From assembly GCA_002348365.1 (NCBI GenBank), contig DEBC01000002.1, positions 1-33,831 of the forward strand: DNA of 33,831 nucleotides. Direction: 5' to 3'. Below, one piece after another: positions 7,267 through 16,058 of this stretch. Source of the stretch: Alphaproteobacteria bacterium UBA2966. Its GTDB lineage: Bacteria; Pseudomonadota; Alphaproteobacteria; UBA2966. The first letter of the stretch is position 1, and each line of letters starts with the position of its first letter. The position numbers and the translations under genes were made by a program. The notes beneath the pieces are model-generated. The model was not told the DNA's origin. It was given only the letters and a program-made list of their open reading frames with translations, and ran no database searches.

Positions 7267-8343
7267 TTAAGCTGCCTTCGCGATAATCACGGTCCAGGGG
7301 AAGCGCCACTCTTCGGGGATTTCCTCACCCTTTCTCAGGGCGCCGTCGTACTCCTCGAAGGGCTCCACGCGGATATCGGTGAAGCCGGCTTTTTCGAGTT
7401 CGGCCGTGAGATCCATCTTGTCCATGGTGATCATGTAGGGCTCGCGGTTGCGCACCGCATGGCCGTAGTAGATGAACTTACCGACATCGCCGCCCGGCGG
7501 ATCGTAAAAGTCGAGGTGAGTGTAATACCCGCCCTTCTTGAGCACGCGACGTGCTTCTTTGAAGGTGTTGCGGATCGCCCGCGGGGGCATCTCGTGCAGC
7601 ACCATCGATCCTGCAATGGTGTCGAAACTATCGTCCTCGAACTTCATGCACTCGATATCGCCCTGGACGAACTTGATGGGCATTTTCTCTTCGACGGCAC
7701 GGCGATGCGCGAGCTTCAGACACGGTTCACTCAAATCGACGCCCACCACATCGGCCTTCGGCATCTCCTTCTTCAGCGACATCGTTGTCTTGCCAAAGCC
7801 GCACCCTTCGTCGAGAACTTTCTTGGGCTTGCATAGATTCTTGATCATACGGACATAGCGGGTGTGCAGATCGGCATGTGCCGAATGAGTCGGCATGGTC
7901 GTGCGCGATCCTTGCTCGTAGGAATGAGCCCCGGTGTTGTTAATCCAGACGCCGCCCGGGAACTGATGAAAGTCACCCAACGTGTAGTACTTGGGGAACT
8001 TGATATCCGGATCGAGCTCAAGCATGTCCGCCTCGATCTTGGCGTACTTATCCAGGATCTTCTCGAGTTCACCTTCATGAGGTTCGAAGTGGGACATAAA
8101 TCCCCAGCGCCCCATGAACTTGTACTGCTGCAGATAGTGCTCGAGCCAACCGTAGTACTGGTAGGTCGTAGACCCCTGCATCTCCTTTTCGATCTTCTTG
8201 GGATCAGTGAGACCAAGTTCCTGCGCTTCTTCGACCACCTTGTCGTAGAGCGCATGCGTCCAGTGCAGTTTCAGACCCACCACGAAGGACTGGTAGGCCA
8301 GCACCTCGAAGGGCATGTTTTGATCAGCAGGATTCGATGCCAT
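7267..8343 (-). CDS. Class I SAM-dependent methyltransferase with N-terminal extension
   Basis: 358 residues. The Rossmann methyltransferase domain occupies about residues 165-320: motif I is VLDEGCGFGK (176-185), the acidic end of strand 2 is DVVGVDLS, motif post-I covers IKFVQGDIECMKFEDDSFD, and GSMVLHEMP replaces the usual motif IV. An N-terminal region of about 165 residues, rich in Trp, Tyr and His (KLHWTHALYDK, YQYYGWLEHYL), matches no domain I know and may bind substrate. I start at the ATG at 8343 because GGGAGAAACAAC precedes it; the frame is open upstream to 8655 but that part runs into the divergent promoter region. It is cotranscribed with the small protein downstream. Substrate unknown. 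Confidence 0.88.
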   Translation of the reverse strand: MASNPADQNMPFEVLAYQSFVVGLKLHWTHALYDKVVEEAQELGLTDPKKIEKEMQGSTTYQYYGWLEHYLQQYKFMGRWGFMSHFEPHEGELEKILDKYAKIEADMLELDPDIKFPKYYTLGDFHQFPGGVWINNTGAHSYEQGSRTTMPTHSAHADLHTRYVRMIKNLCKPKKVLDEGCGFGKTTMSLKKEMPKADVVGVDLSEPCLKLAHRRAVEEKMPIKFVQGDIECMKFEDDSFDTIAGSMVLHEMPPRAIRNTFKEARRVLKKGGYYTHLDFYDPPGGDVGKFIYYGHAVRNREPYMITMDKMDLTAELEKAGFTDIRVEPFEEYDGALRKGEEIPEEWRFPWTVIIAKAA

Positions 8344-8460
8344 GTTGTTTCTCCCGAACAACCGGGGCGTTCCCGACGCCCGGCATTTGCGCCTCAATCC
8401 GGATGTGTCACCATACCATATTCGCGACCGTCGCGCCCCACGGCCCAACAGGAGTGACCC

Positions 8461-9051
8461 ATGAGCCAAGCCACCGGTGCCTATGATGCCATGAGCCTGA
8501 TCACCTACACGCCACGCGCAGACTCCAATGATCGCGGCTACGAGCAATGGCTGATCGACGTCGACAACCCTTTTTTTAACAGCTCCGACGTCTGTGTCCG
8601 CTACACCAACTGGAAGGTGATCGACGACGCCGGGGTCAATCCCGGCTTCAGCCATTTCGACTTCTTCGGGATGGACGACCGGGACTCAGGCGACAAGGTG
8701 TGGAGCGACGAAAAGCTGAGTGAATTCCGGGTTGAGTGGCGCAAGCTCTGGGGAGCCGCGGAAACCCTCGACCCGACGGCCAACAGCATCGTCAATCTGT
8801 GTGAACGTGTTCGCGAACCGCAGACAGAAGCGACCTACGTGATCGTCACACCCGTTGACAGTCCATCGACGCCGGGCCCGGAAGGAAGCGAGACGTGGAA
8901 CACCTATAACGCCTATCGCGGCGATGTCGTGTTCCCCGCATTTCACCTGAAGTACACCGACGATCCCGGAGACTTCGAAACCGTGAAATCCGCGCACGCA
9001 GCTGGAGGACCTGCCGCCATTCTGGCTGTGCTACTGGCAGGACCGGACTAG
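8461..9051 (+). CDS. Unrecognised protein, possibly an EthD/dimeric alpha-beta-barrel type
   Basis: 196 residues with a good ribosome site (AGGAGTGACCC before the ATG). The opening ITYTPRADSNDRGYEQWLIDVDNPFFNS followed by VRYTNWKVID resembles the first strand-helix-strand of small dimeric alpha/beta barrels in which an incoming ligand is held by conserved Tyr and His; the similarity is weak. Asp and Trp are frequent and there is no signal peptide or membrane segment. It is divergent from the methyltransferase gene (117-base shared intergenic region), so the two may share regulation. No function is proposed. Confidence 0.6.
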   Translation: MSQATGAYDAMSLITYTPRADSNDRGYEQWLIDVDNPFFNSSDVCVRYTNWKVIDDAGVNPGFSHFDFFGMDDRDSGDKVWSDEKLSEFRVEWRKLWGAAETLDPTANSIVNLCERVREPQTEATYVIVTPVDSPSTPGPEGSETWNTYNAYRGDVVFPAFHLKYTDDPGDFETVKSAHAAGGPAAILAVLLAGPD

Positions 9052-9135
9052 CGGCGACGCCACTCGAGCCCATCCCCAATCAGCGGAGAGAGGCCTGGAA
9101 CGCACTGCCACGGGCATTGTGGGAGGCGTTTTCTG

Positions 9136-10626
9136 CTACCGCGCTGCGTCGGGATCCAACGGATAGATCGGCCGCCGCAGCTTCTCGAACGGGAACAGGT
9201 CGTAGTCCGAACTGCAAACACCCGGACCTGCCACCTCAACGATGTGCTTTGCAATCGGTTCAAAAGCCGCCCGGAAATGCTGACGGGATTTGACCACCAG
9301 GTATTTTCGCTCTGTCGGTTCAATGCCAGCGTGGCGGAACACGCCGAGATCAAAAGGTTCCATCCGCTCTTCCGAGACCATGATCTCGACACCGCCGCAA
9401 TCGAGAACGGCCGTCCGACCGAGATTAATCTGCATACCGGTCATCATGGGCCCCGTGACGGCGAACCTTCCATCCGTAATTTCTTGAACGTGCCCCGACA
9501 AGGTGAGTGGCTGTCCCTTGAGGTTGATTGCCGGCATGTCAGTCTTGCCGCCGATATCGAGCGTGATTTCATTGCCCTTCCCGGCATCGATCATCTGTGC
9601 CACTGCCGCGGGATCCCATACAGGAGATACCGCAACGTCCGTCAAACCCTGGCGCATGATTTCTTCGATAGCGGCCATGACATCCTGATTTCCCCCGGCA
9701 CCGCAGTTGTCGCCGTGTTCGACCAATACAATCGGGCCATCGTCAAGAGACTTGGCACGGGCAATGGACACTTCCATGGGCTCCAAGGCATAGACAAAAT
9801 CCGCCCGACGGTCCCAGGCAAGTTCGAGTAATGCTTCCTTCAGGTCGTTGGCCGGCCCACCCTCTCCATTACCGACAACAACCGCCGACACACCCACGTG
9901 TGGATGATCCGCCAGCGGAAAGCCCCCAAACACACTGGCATTCAAGACGCGTCCCTGCGCCTCGGCGGCTATGGCCATGTCCATCACGTCTTTCATGGGC
10001 TGACGCGACGGTGTCTGGCACAGCATGTGCGTGAGCAGCGGCAATGAACCCCACTGGATGACCGGCATGATCTCCCCTTTCAGCGCCCGCAACAGCGTCC
10101 GCCCAGCACGAAGACCGGTTTCATGCATATCTATGTGGGGATAGGTTCGGTATCCGGTTATGACAGTCGCGTTCTCGACGGTCGCCGCACTCATGTTCGT
10201 GTGGAAATCCAGTGCGACGGCGATCGGCAGGTCGGGCGCAACGGCACGAATTCGCTTAAGCAACTCTCCTTCCCCGTCGTCGAAGCTCTCGGTGACCATA
10301 GCCCCGTGGAGATCGAGCAGCAGCGCATCGCATCCCTGGGTCACCGCGTCACAGATGGCCTGGACGAACGTTTCGTGCGCGTCATCCGAAACGGGACCGC
10401 CCGGCCAGGCTTCCCCCGCGACCGGGGTGACAACCTCCGCCCCCTCCTCACGTGCGAGATCGAAATAGGCGGCGATCGGATTATTGGTCCCCTCGTACAC
10501 CTCGGCAACGTGACTCCCGTACAAAGGGCCGTCATGACCCCCCGTCCGTCCGAAACTCGACAACGGGGTCGGCAGCGGCGAGAACGAGTTGGTCTCGTGT
10601 TTCATCATGGCGACAACGAACTTCAT
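9136..10626 (-). CDS. M81 family metallopeptidase (MlrC-like)
   Basis: 496 residues, the normal length. The N-terminus VVAMMKHETNSFSPLPT is the classic M81 start. Zinc-site motifs follow in LLLDLHGAM, ALDFHTNM and PHIDMHETG. The C-terminal DUF1485/MlrC_C region includes LVEHGDNCGAGGNQD and VVKSRQHFRAAFEP. The best-known member, MlrC (microcystinase), hydrolyses linear microcystin fragments; most relatives have unknown substrates. I start at 10626 because GAGGAGG lies 4 bases before this ATG; the frame continues ten codons further. It is head-to-head with the GMC oxidoreductase gene (82 bases apart). No microcystin-specific mlrA gene is present, so microcystin degradation should not be inferred. 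Confidence 0.92.
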   Translation of the reverse strand: MKFVVAMMKHETNSFSPLPTPLSSFGRTGGHDGPLYGSHVAEVYEGTNNPIAAYFDLAREEGAEVVTPVAGEAWPGGPVSDDAHETFVQAICDAVTQGCDALLLDLHGAMVTESFDDGEGELLKRIRAVAPDLPIAVALDFHTNMSAATVENATVITGYRTYPHIDMHETGLRAGRTLLRALKGEIMPVIQWGSLPLLTHMLCQTPSRQPMKDVMDMAIAAEAQGRVLNASVFGGFPLADHPHVGVSAVVVGNGEGGPANDLKEALLELAWDRRADFVYALEPMEVSIARAKSLDDGPIVLVEHGDNCGAGGNQDVMAAIEEIMRQGLTDVAVSPVWDPAAVAQMIDAGKGNEITLDIGGKTDMPAINLKGQPLTLSGHVQEITDGRFAVTGPMMTGMQINLGRTAVLDCGGVEIMVSEERMEPFDLGVFRHAGIEPTERKYLVVKSRQHFRAAFEPIAKHIVEVAGPGVCSSDYDLFPFEKLRRPIYPLDPDAAR

Positions 10627-10708
10627 GGGGCCTCCTCGCACTGGGCTGTCAAACATTGCAATCGTAACCCACGCGATGTTTGTTTGTACGGGTTGCTATT
10701 CGTGGCGA

Positions 10709-12388
10709 ATGACGTCGGATGATTTATCAACTGAAGGGCGCTCATCCTTGGCGGATACGTTTGACTACGTGATCGTGGGCGCCGGTTCGGCGGGGTGTGT
10801 CCTCGCCAACCGCTTGAGCGCCGACGGCCGGCACAGCGTGTGTTTGCTGGAAGCCGGGCCGCCTGACCGGAACCCCTTCCTTCACATTCCGACGGGGTTC
10901 GTGAAAATCTGGAACAATCCAGATCTTAACTGGCTCTACGAGAATGAGCCCAGCCACTGGACCGGAGACCGTGTGATCAAGACTCCGAGAGGCAAGACTC
11001 TTGGAGGTTCAAGCTCGATCAACGGCAACGTATACAGCCGCGGGCAGCCGATGGATTTTGACGGCTGGGCTCAGCGTGGCAATCGGGGTTGGGGCTACGC
11101 CGACGTGCTGCCCTATTTCCGCCGCTGCGAGCAATGGGCCGGCGAAGGAGATGACACCTATCGGGGTCGCCAGGGCAAGGTCAGAGTGACCGAACTTGGC
11201 TGGCGACACCCTCTTTGCGAGGCGTTTATCGAGGGTGCGACACAGCTGGGCATCCCGCGCAATGCCGATTACAACGGCGCCAGACAGGAAGGCATGGCGT
11301 ACGCCCAACGCACCGTCCACAAGCTTCGCCGGGTCAGCACCGCCCGCGCCTATCTCAAGCCAGCGATGTCACGGCCAAACCTGAGTATCCGAACAGGCGC
11401 GCATGCCACCCGCATCCTACCGGACGGCAAACGCGCGGTGGGCGTGGTCTATGTCGAAGGTGGGCCAGACGGCGCGGTCGCCGAAGTGCGGGCAAACCGT
11501 GAAGTCATTCTTTCCGGTGGTGCGATCAATTCACCGCAACTGCTGCATCTCTCGGGGATCGGACCGCCGAGCCTGTTGCAGGGAATCGGGATCGACGTGA
11601 AACACGCGCTTGCAGGTGTCGGCGAGAATCTCAGAGATCATTACGGAACGCGCGTCGTTGCTCGCGCCAAGAACATCGCTTCACTCAACGAACGCGGCCG
11701 TGGTCTCAAACTGGCGGGCGAAATCATCAAATATGTTGCCGGTGTTGAAAGTCTCCTGACGCTCACCCCGGCGTGGGTCTACTGCTTCTGGCATTCGAAC
11801 GAAGCGGTCCCCAACTGCGATCTGCAGGTCGTTTTCATGCCGGGCAGCTGGAAAGAGAACGCGATGTGGCAGTTCGACGACGAGCCGGGTTTCACGATCG
11901 GTTCCTGGCAACAGCGGCCGGAAAGTACAGGTTGGGTGCGGGCGAAATCAGCCGACCCGTTCGAGAAGCCCCTCATCCAGCCGAACTATCTGGCGGAGGA
12001 AGGGGATCGGCATGTCTTGCTGGCCGGCATGAAGCTGGCGCGCCGGCTGATGCGGACCGAAGCGCTTGCCCCCTACTTTGATTCGGAACGTGCTCCCGGC
12101 GAAGCCGTTCACAGCGACAGTGAGCTCTTGGACGCAGCCCGACAAAGAGGGTTCACAACCTTCCATGTCATGGGAACCTGTCGCATGGGACCGATGAGTG
12201 ATTCAACAGCAGTAGTGGACGACCAGCTTCGAGTGCACGGTATGGAGGGCTTGCGGGTCGTCGATGCTTCGATCATGCCGACCATGCCGTCGGGCAACCT
12301 CAACGCTGGCGCCATGATGATCGGTGAGAAAGGGGCCGATCTAATTCTGGGCAAACCAGCGCCGGAACCGACCATCGTGCCGGATTAG
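10709..12388 (+). CDS. GMC family FAD-dependent oxidoreductase (choline/alcohol dehydrogenase type)
   Basis: 559 residues. The FAD-binding start is DYVIVGAGSAGCVLANRLS, then CLLEAG. The GMC signature follows in TPRGKTLGGSSSINGNVYSRG (residues about 90-110) and GAINSPQLLHLSGIGP. Catalytic residues at the C-terminus are His486 in FHVMGTCRMG and Asn530/Asn532 in SGNLNAGAMMIGEKGADLIL. These enzymes oxidise primary alcohols to aldehydes. I start at the ATG at 10709, close to the Rossmann fold; the open frame reaches back to 10589 but overlaps the divergent MlrC-like gene. Its stop codon overlaps that of the convergent gene by 4 bases. No soluble aldehyde dehydrogenase is adjacent, so the substrate is not given by context. 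Confidence 0.93.
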   Translation: MTSDDLSTEGRSSLADTFDYVIVGAGSAGCVLANRLSADGRHSVCLLEAGPPDRNPFLHIPTGFVKIWNNPDLNWLYENEPSHWTGDRVIKTPRGKTLGGSSSINGNVYSRGQPMDFDGWAQRGNRGWGYADVLPYFRRCEQWAGEGDDTYRGRQGKVRVTELGWRHPLCEAFIEGATQLGIPRNADYNGARQEGMAYAQRTVHKLRRVSTARAYLKPAMSRPNLSIRTGAHATRILPDGKRAVGVVYVEGGPDGAVAEVRANREVILSGGAINSPQLLHLSGIGPPSLLQGIGIDVKHALAGVGENLRDHYGTRVVARAKNIASLNERGRGLKLAGEIIKYVAGVESLLTLTPAWVYCFWHSNEAVPNCDLQVVFMPGSWKENAMWQFDDEPGFTIGSWQQRPESTGWVRAKSADPFEKPLIQPNYLAEEGDRHVLLAGMKLARRLMRTEALAPYFDSERAPGEAVHSDSELLDAARQRGFTTFHVMGTCRMGPMSDSTAVVDDQLRVHGMEGLRVVDASIMPTMPSGNLNAGAMMIGEKGADLILGKPAPEPTIVPD

Positions 12389-13032
12389 TCAGAAAACGGC
12401 GGGGGGCATTCTCCTGCCGCAGCCGCCTCGAGCCAGACATCAACCGCATCGATCAGGGTGTTCGCACCACATGGCATTATCAGATAGCTGAGACCTTCAG
12501 CGATCTGCCCTTCGGTTGCACCGTGTTCAAAAGCCCGGCTCAAATGGAAGCGCAGTCCGTCCGGCACATGTCGCCCGGCGAAGCAGACAACAAGCATGAT
12601 CTCCGCGACTCGGGGATCGATCCCGCCCCGCGCTGAGGCGATGATTGAACCGTAGTGCTCATTGGCATTTTCCCGGGACATCCAATCCTGCCAGTGGCCC
12701 GCGGCGAACTCGATCGCGCTGAAGGCCTCGCCTGCGGCTGCCAGAGCAATGGCGTCGGTGATGTCCTGGATGGTCAGCCCCGCCTCTATACCTCGCTGCA
12801 GATGAATTCGCCCGACTTCTTCACGCGTGGCCGTCACCAGGGCCGTCCACACGAGTTCACGTTCCTTCAACGTGAGGTCGCGCGGATTCAAGGTCAGGTT
12901 GGTATAGAACGCATTGAAACTTTCTAGAACTTCCGGCTGGAATTCGGCGAGAACCCGCTGATACGGAAGGATATAACCACGCGACTTCATGAACGCCACA
13001 ATGACCTCCTCTTTCGAGCGTTCTCCTGTCAT
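12385..13032 (-). CDS. Carboxymuconolactone decarboxylase-like (AhpD fold) protein without CxxC
   Basis: 215 residues with two tandem CMD-type helical units: the first around LTLKERELVWTALVTATREEVGRIHLQRGIEAG, the second around DPRVAEIMLVVCFAGRHVPDGLRFHLSRAFEHGAT. Helix pattern and the D-A-I-A-L-A-A-A segment fit the family. The first unit lacks the C-x-x-C dithiol found in AhpD-type peroxidase partners, and the second has a lone Cys, so a redox role is unlikely; lactone decarboxylation or ligand binding is possible. The ATG at 13032 has GAGGTG about 6 bases upstream; a GTG at 13041 is less likely because it lies inside that site. It is convergent with the GMC gene. Confidence 0.8.
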   Translation of the reverse strand: MTGERSKEEVIVAFMKSRGYILPYQRVLAEFQPEVLESFNAFYTNLTLNPRDLTLKERELVWTALVTATREEVGRIHLQRGIEAGLTIQDITDAIALAAAGEAFSAIEFAAGHWQDWMSRENANEHYGSIIASARGGIDPRVAEIMLVVCFAGRHVPDGLRFHLSRAFEHGATEGQIAEGLSYLIMPCGANTLIDAVDVWLEAAAAGECPPPFSD

Positions 13033-13284
13033 TGGCAGCACCTCATCGTTTTGCGTGTATAGGTTTCGCGAGGAGCCTCAGCATTCAGACTCGCACCCGC
13101 CTAATGACTCGACGGCGAGCGCAACCCCATCTGCCATCATCATATCTGGTTGAGCGCACTTCTTCACGCCGGTCTCACACAGTCACTGCGGGTATGTAGA
13201 ATTCGACCTTCAAACTCGCTACTCACAGCAACATCGCAGTGCTACCGTCGTTGCGGTGAATTACAAATCGAACAAACCCACGAC

Positions 13285-14919
13285 ATGTCCGACATCGACC
13301 ATACCCCGACGATTGCAGAGGCGGCCCTCGCAATTTCTTCACGCGAACTGTCGGCAGTGGAGCTCACGGAATCGTTGCTGCGTCGGATAGAGGCCTGGCA
13401 ACCCACTCTGGATGCCTTCATCACCGTCACCGCGGATCACGCCCTCGCCCAGGCGAGTGCAGCAGATGCCGAGATTGCGGCGGGTGATTACCGTGGCCCC
13501 CTACATGGCATCCCATTTGGCCTCAAGGACATTTACGCGACAGCAGGAATTCTGACCACCGCGCATTCCAGAATCCTGGAGAACAATGTTCCGGATGAGG
13601 ACTGCGCGCCGGTTGAGCGGCTCTATGATGCCGGAGCCATTCTGCTGGGAAAGCTTTCCACACACGAATTCGCTCACGGCGGACCGGCTTTCGACCTGCC
13701 GTGGCCACCGGCCCGCAACCCGTGGAATCCAAGCCATTTCACGGGAGGATCGAGCAGCGGCTCTGGCGCCGCTGTCGCCGCCGGGCTCGTACTTGGTGCC
13801 ATGGGGTCGGACACTGGGGGTTCTGTCCGGAATCCGGCGAGCCTCTGCGGAACCGTGGGTTTCAAGCCAACCTATGGCTTGATCAGCCGTTACGGAGTGA
13901 TTCCCAATTCCTATACGTTCGATACCTGCGGCCCTCTGACCTGGACGGTCGAAGACTGTGCCCTGATGTTGCAGGCTCTTGCGGGCCATGATCCACGCGA
14001 CGCGGGAAGTATGAACTGCACAGCCCCCGACTACAGGGATGGGCTTAATGGCGAAATCCAGGGACTCCGTGTCGGTGTCGTCAGGCATTTCTGGGAGGAC
14101 GATCTCCCCGCCAATGACGAGGTGAAGGCGGCCATGGAGTCGGCCCTGACCATGCTCGGGAACCTCGGCGCCGAACTGGAAGAGGTTCGCCTCCGGCCGA
14201 TGCAGGATTATTGCGATGTGAAGATCGTAATTGCCGAGTCGGAGCTCTTCGCCCTTCACCATCAGGATTTCATGACGCGCCCCGAAGGGTTCTGCGCCGA
14301 TTTCCTCGGACGCAGCCTGCCCGCGGTGCTGTTCAGTGGTTCCGACTACGTGCACGCGCAACGCGAACGGCGGACCATGGTAAACGAAATGGAAAAGGTG
14401 TTTGAGCGCTTCGACGTTCTGGTGACGCCCAGTCAATACGGACCGGCTCCATCAATGAACGGCTTCAATACCGTTTCCTATTTCTGGAAGAATCCGACCA
14501 TTGCAACGCCGTTCAACGTTTCAGGAGGCCCAGCGATCTCGGTATGTATGGGATTCAGCGAGTCGGGGTTGCCCCTCGGCCTCCAGATTGCCGGGCGTCC
14601 ATTCGACGATGCGCGCGTATTGCAGGTGGCGCATGCTTACGAACAGGCCACCCCATGGCGCGACAGGCGCCCTGCGCTGGAAATTGCCCAGGCCGTCGAA
14701 ATCCCAACCGCCACTTCTGTCCGGGCAGAATCAGGTGAACCGAGCGACCCTGACATCGTGGATGAGGTTCGAGCGGCTGTGGCGTTGCACGGCTTGTCGC
14801 TTAGTGATGAACACCTGGCCTTCATCGACGCGGCAGCACCGTTTGCCAAAGCCCGGGCGGAACGATTGCGTACCATGCGGCCCTACGGCGCCGACTTGTC
14901 CAGTACGTTCAGATTCTGA
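13285..14919 (+). CDS. Amidase-signature family amidohydrolase with C-terminal extension
   Basis: 544 residues. The Ser-cisSer-Lys triad is present: Lys81 in GIPFGLKDIYAT, Ser156 in TGGSSSGSGAA, and nucleophile Ser180 in GSDTGGSVRNPAS. Family members hydrolyse amide bonds of small molecules or, as GatA, glutamine; there is no gatB or gatC here, so a catabolic amidase is more likely. After the core ends near residue 475, about 65 residues follow (from IPTATSV to STFRF) with a helical segment VRAAVALHGLSLSDEHLAFID that resembles the small GatC/AtzG-type partner, possibly fused; this is tentative. The start at 13285 is chosen by alignment to the family start; the frame extends back to 13150 without a good ribosome site. 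Confidence 0.92.
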   Translation: MSDIDHTPTIAEAALAISSRELSAVELTESLLRRIEAWQPTLDAFITVTADHALAQASAADAEIAAGDYRGPLHGIPFGLKDIYATAGILTTAHSRILENNVPDEDCAPVERLYDAGAILLGKLSTHEFAHGGPAFDLPWPPARNPWNPSHFTGGSSSGSGAAVAAGLVLGAMGSDTGGSVRNPASLCGTVGFKPTYGLISRYGVIPNSYTFDTCGPLTWTVEDCALMLQALAGHDPRDAGSMNCTAPDYRDGLNGEIQGLRVGVVRHFWEDDLPANDEVKAAMESALTMLGNLGAELEEVRLRPMQDYCDVKIVIAESELFALHHQDFMTRPEGFCADFLGRSLPAVLFSGSDYVHAQRERRTMVNEMEKVFERFDVLVTPSQYGPAPSMNGFNTVSYFWKNPTIATPFNVSGGPAISVCMGFSESGLPLGLQIAGRPFDDARVLQVAHAYEQATPWRDRRPALEIAQAVEIPTATSVRAESGEPSDPDIVDEVRAAVALHGLSLSDEHLAFIDAAAPFAKARAERLRTMRPYGADLSSTFRF

Positions 14920-15066
14920 AAGATTTTGCTGTCCCGTAGGTGTCTACCGGGCGCCTGACGTCGATTTGCGCTACTTCAGAATCGTCATCCACGGCATTGA
15001 GGCCGTGCCCTGAAATCATCATGCCCGCTCCCGAAAAAGACCGGAATTCTCATTACTTACAAATTT

Positions 15067-15993
15067 GTGGGTAGTTGTTTATTGCCCGTTTCGAACGCAT
15101 TCGCACGTTCGGACAATGAGTGCCAGGCAATCGGCAGCCGCCCCGGGGGAGAGACACGCATCCTTGGATTCGATGCCGCCGGGATCGTGACAGAAGCTGG
15201 CGCCGCAACCACCCTTTTCAAACCAGGAGACGAAGTCTGGTACACAGGCGAGTTCACACGCCCCGGCAGCAACGCCGAGTTTCAGGCGGTTGATAAACGT
15301 CTCGTAGGCCGCAAACCTTCATCGCTTGGTTTCGCTGACGCCGCTGCGATGCCGCTGACCAGCATCACGGCGTGGGAGATTCTGTTCGACAGCTTCGGGC
15401 TCAAAGAGGGAGAAGGAGCGGGAGAATCTCTGCTGGTGATCGGCGGCGCTGGAGGCGTCGGATCGATTCTTATCCAGCTGGCGAAGAAAGTGGCTGGTTT
15501 GACCGTTGTCGCTACCGCATCACGTCCCGATACCCAGGCGTGGGTTGAGAAGATGGGCGCGGATCACGTCGTCAATCATCGCAACCCGCTCGATCAAGAG
15601 ATGAAAACTCTGGGCATTGCGCCACGCTATGTCGCAGCGCTCACGCAAACGGACATTCACTTCCCGGCGATCATCGAACTGATCAAGCCACGTGGCCACA
15701 TCGCCATGATCGACGACCCTCAGAACCTCGACATTGCCGCCATCAAGCTCAAGGCGCTTTCCTTCAGTTGGGAGTTAATGTTCGCACGCTCCTTGTTCCA
15801 GACCGAGGACATGGACGCTCAGCACAAACTGTTGAACCGCGTTGCCGATCTTCTCGATGAGGGCACACTCGTCCCGACGGTCAACAAACATGGCGGGCCG
15901 TTAAGTGCCGCGAGTTTGCGTAGCGCGCATGAACATCAGGAGAGTGGTGCGGCGATCGGCAAGACTGTTCTGGACGGTTTCAATATGGCGTAA
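15067..15993 (+). CDS. Zinc-type alcohol dehydrogenase / quinone oxidoreductase, probably 5'-eroded
   Basis: The 308-residue frame matches the MDR quinone-oxidoreductase-like family from TRILGFDAAGIVTEAG to the end: KPGDEVWYTGEFTRPGSNAE, the NAD(P)H-binding LLVIGGAGGVGSILIQLAKK, GADHVVNHR, and a C-terminal QHKLLNRVADLLDEGTL. Full-length members are about 335-340 residues and begin MKA-x-G-Y; here the first 30 or so residues before RILGFD do not match. Bases 15100-15165 resemble the expected V-S-V-N-P-V-D-T-K-V-R region only if frames are switched (one frame gives VSNAFA, the next VRTMSARQSAAAPG, then back to GETRIL). The N-terminal catalytic-domain strands are therefore damaged and the gene is probably a pseudogene or a truncated product. 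The GTG at 15067 has no convincing ribosome site. Confidence 0.75.
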   Translation: MGSCLLPVSNAFARSDNECQAIGSRPGGETRILGFDAAGIVTEAGAATTLFKPGDEVWYTGEFTRPGSNAEFQAVDKRLVGRKPSSLGFADAAAMPLTSITAWEILFDSFGLKEGEGAGESLLVIGGAGGVGSILIQLAKKVAGLTVVATASRPDTQAWVEKMGADHVVNHRNPLDQEMKTLGIAPRYVAALTQTDIHFPAIIELIKPRGHIAMIDDPQNLDIAAIKLKALSFSWELMFARSLFQTEDMDAQHKLLNRVADLLDEGTLVPTVNKHGGPLSAASLRSAHEHQESGAAIGKTVLDGFNMA

Positions 15994-16058
15994 CGGAAGA
16001 CCTCACCCAATAGGGCTCCGGTGAAATCGAACGGCGTCAGGTGAACACGGCTCGGAGT

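Noticed and set aside
9136..10626. Microcystin degradation based on the MlrC-like gene
   Set aside because: M81 proteins are widespread and of varied function; mlrA, mlrB and mlrD are not present in the window.
12385..12388. Overlapping stop codons of the GMC and CMD genes as something functional
   Set aside because: A 4-base tail-to-tail overlap of convergent genes is common and needs no special explanation.
13501..14436. A 311-codon reverse open frame inside the amidase gene
   Set aside because: It lies opposite the amidase triad region, has no ribosome site or recognisable motif, and is explained by GC-rich codon usage.
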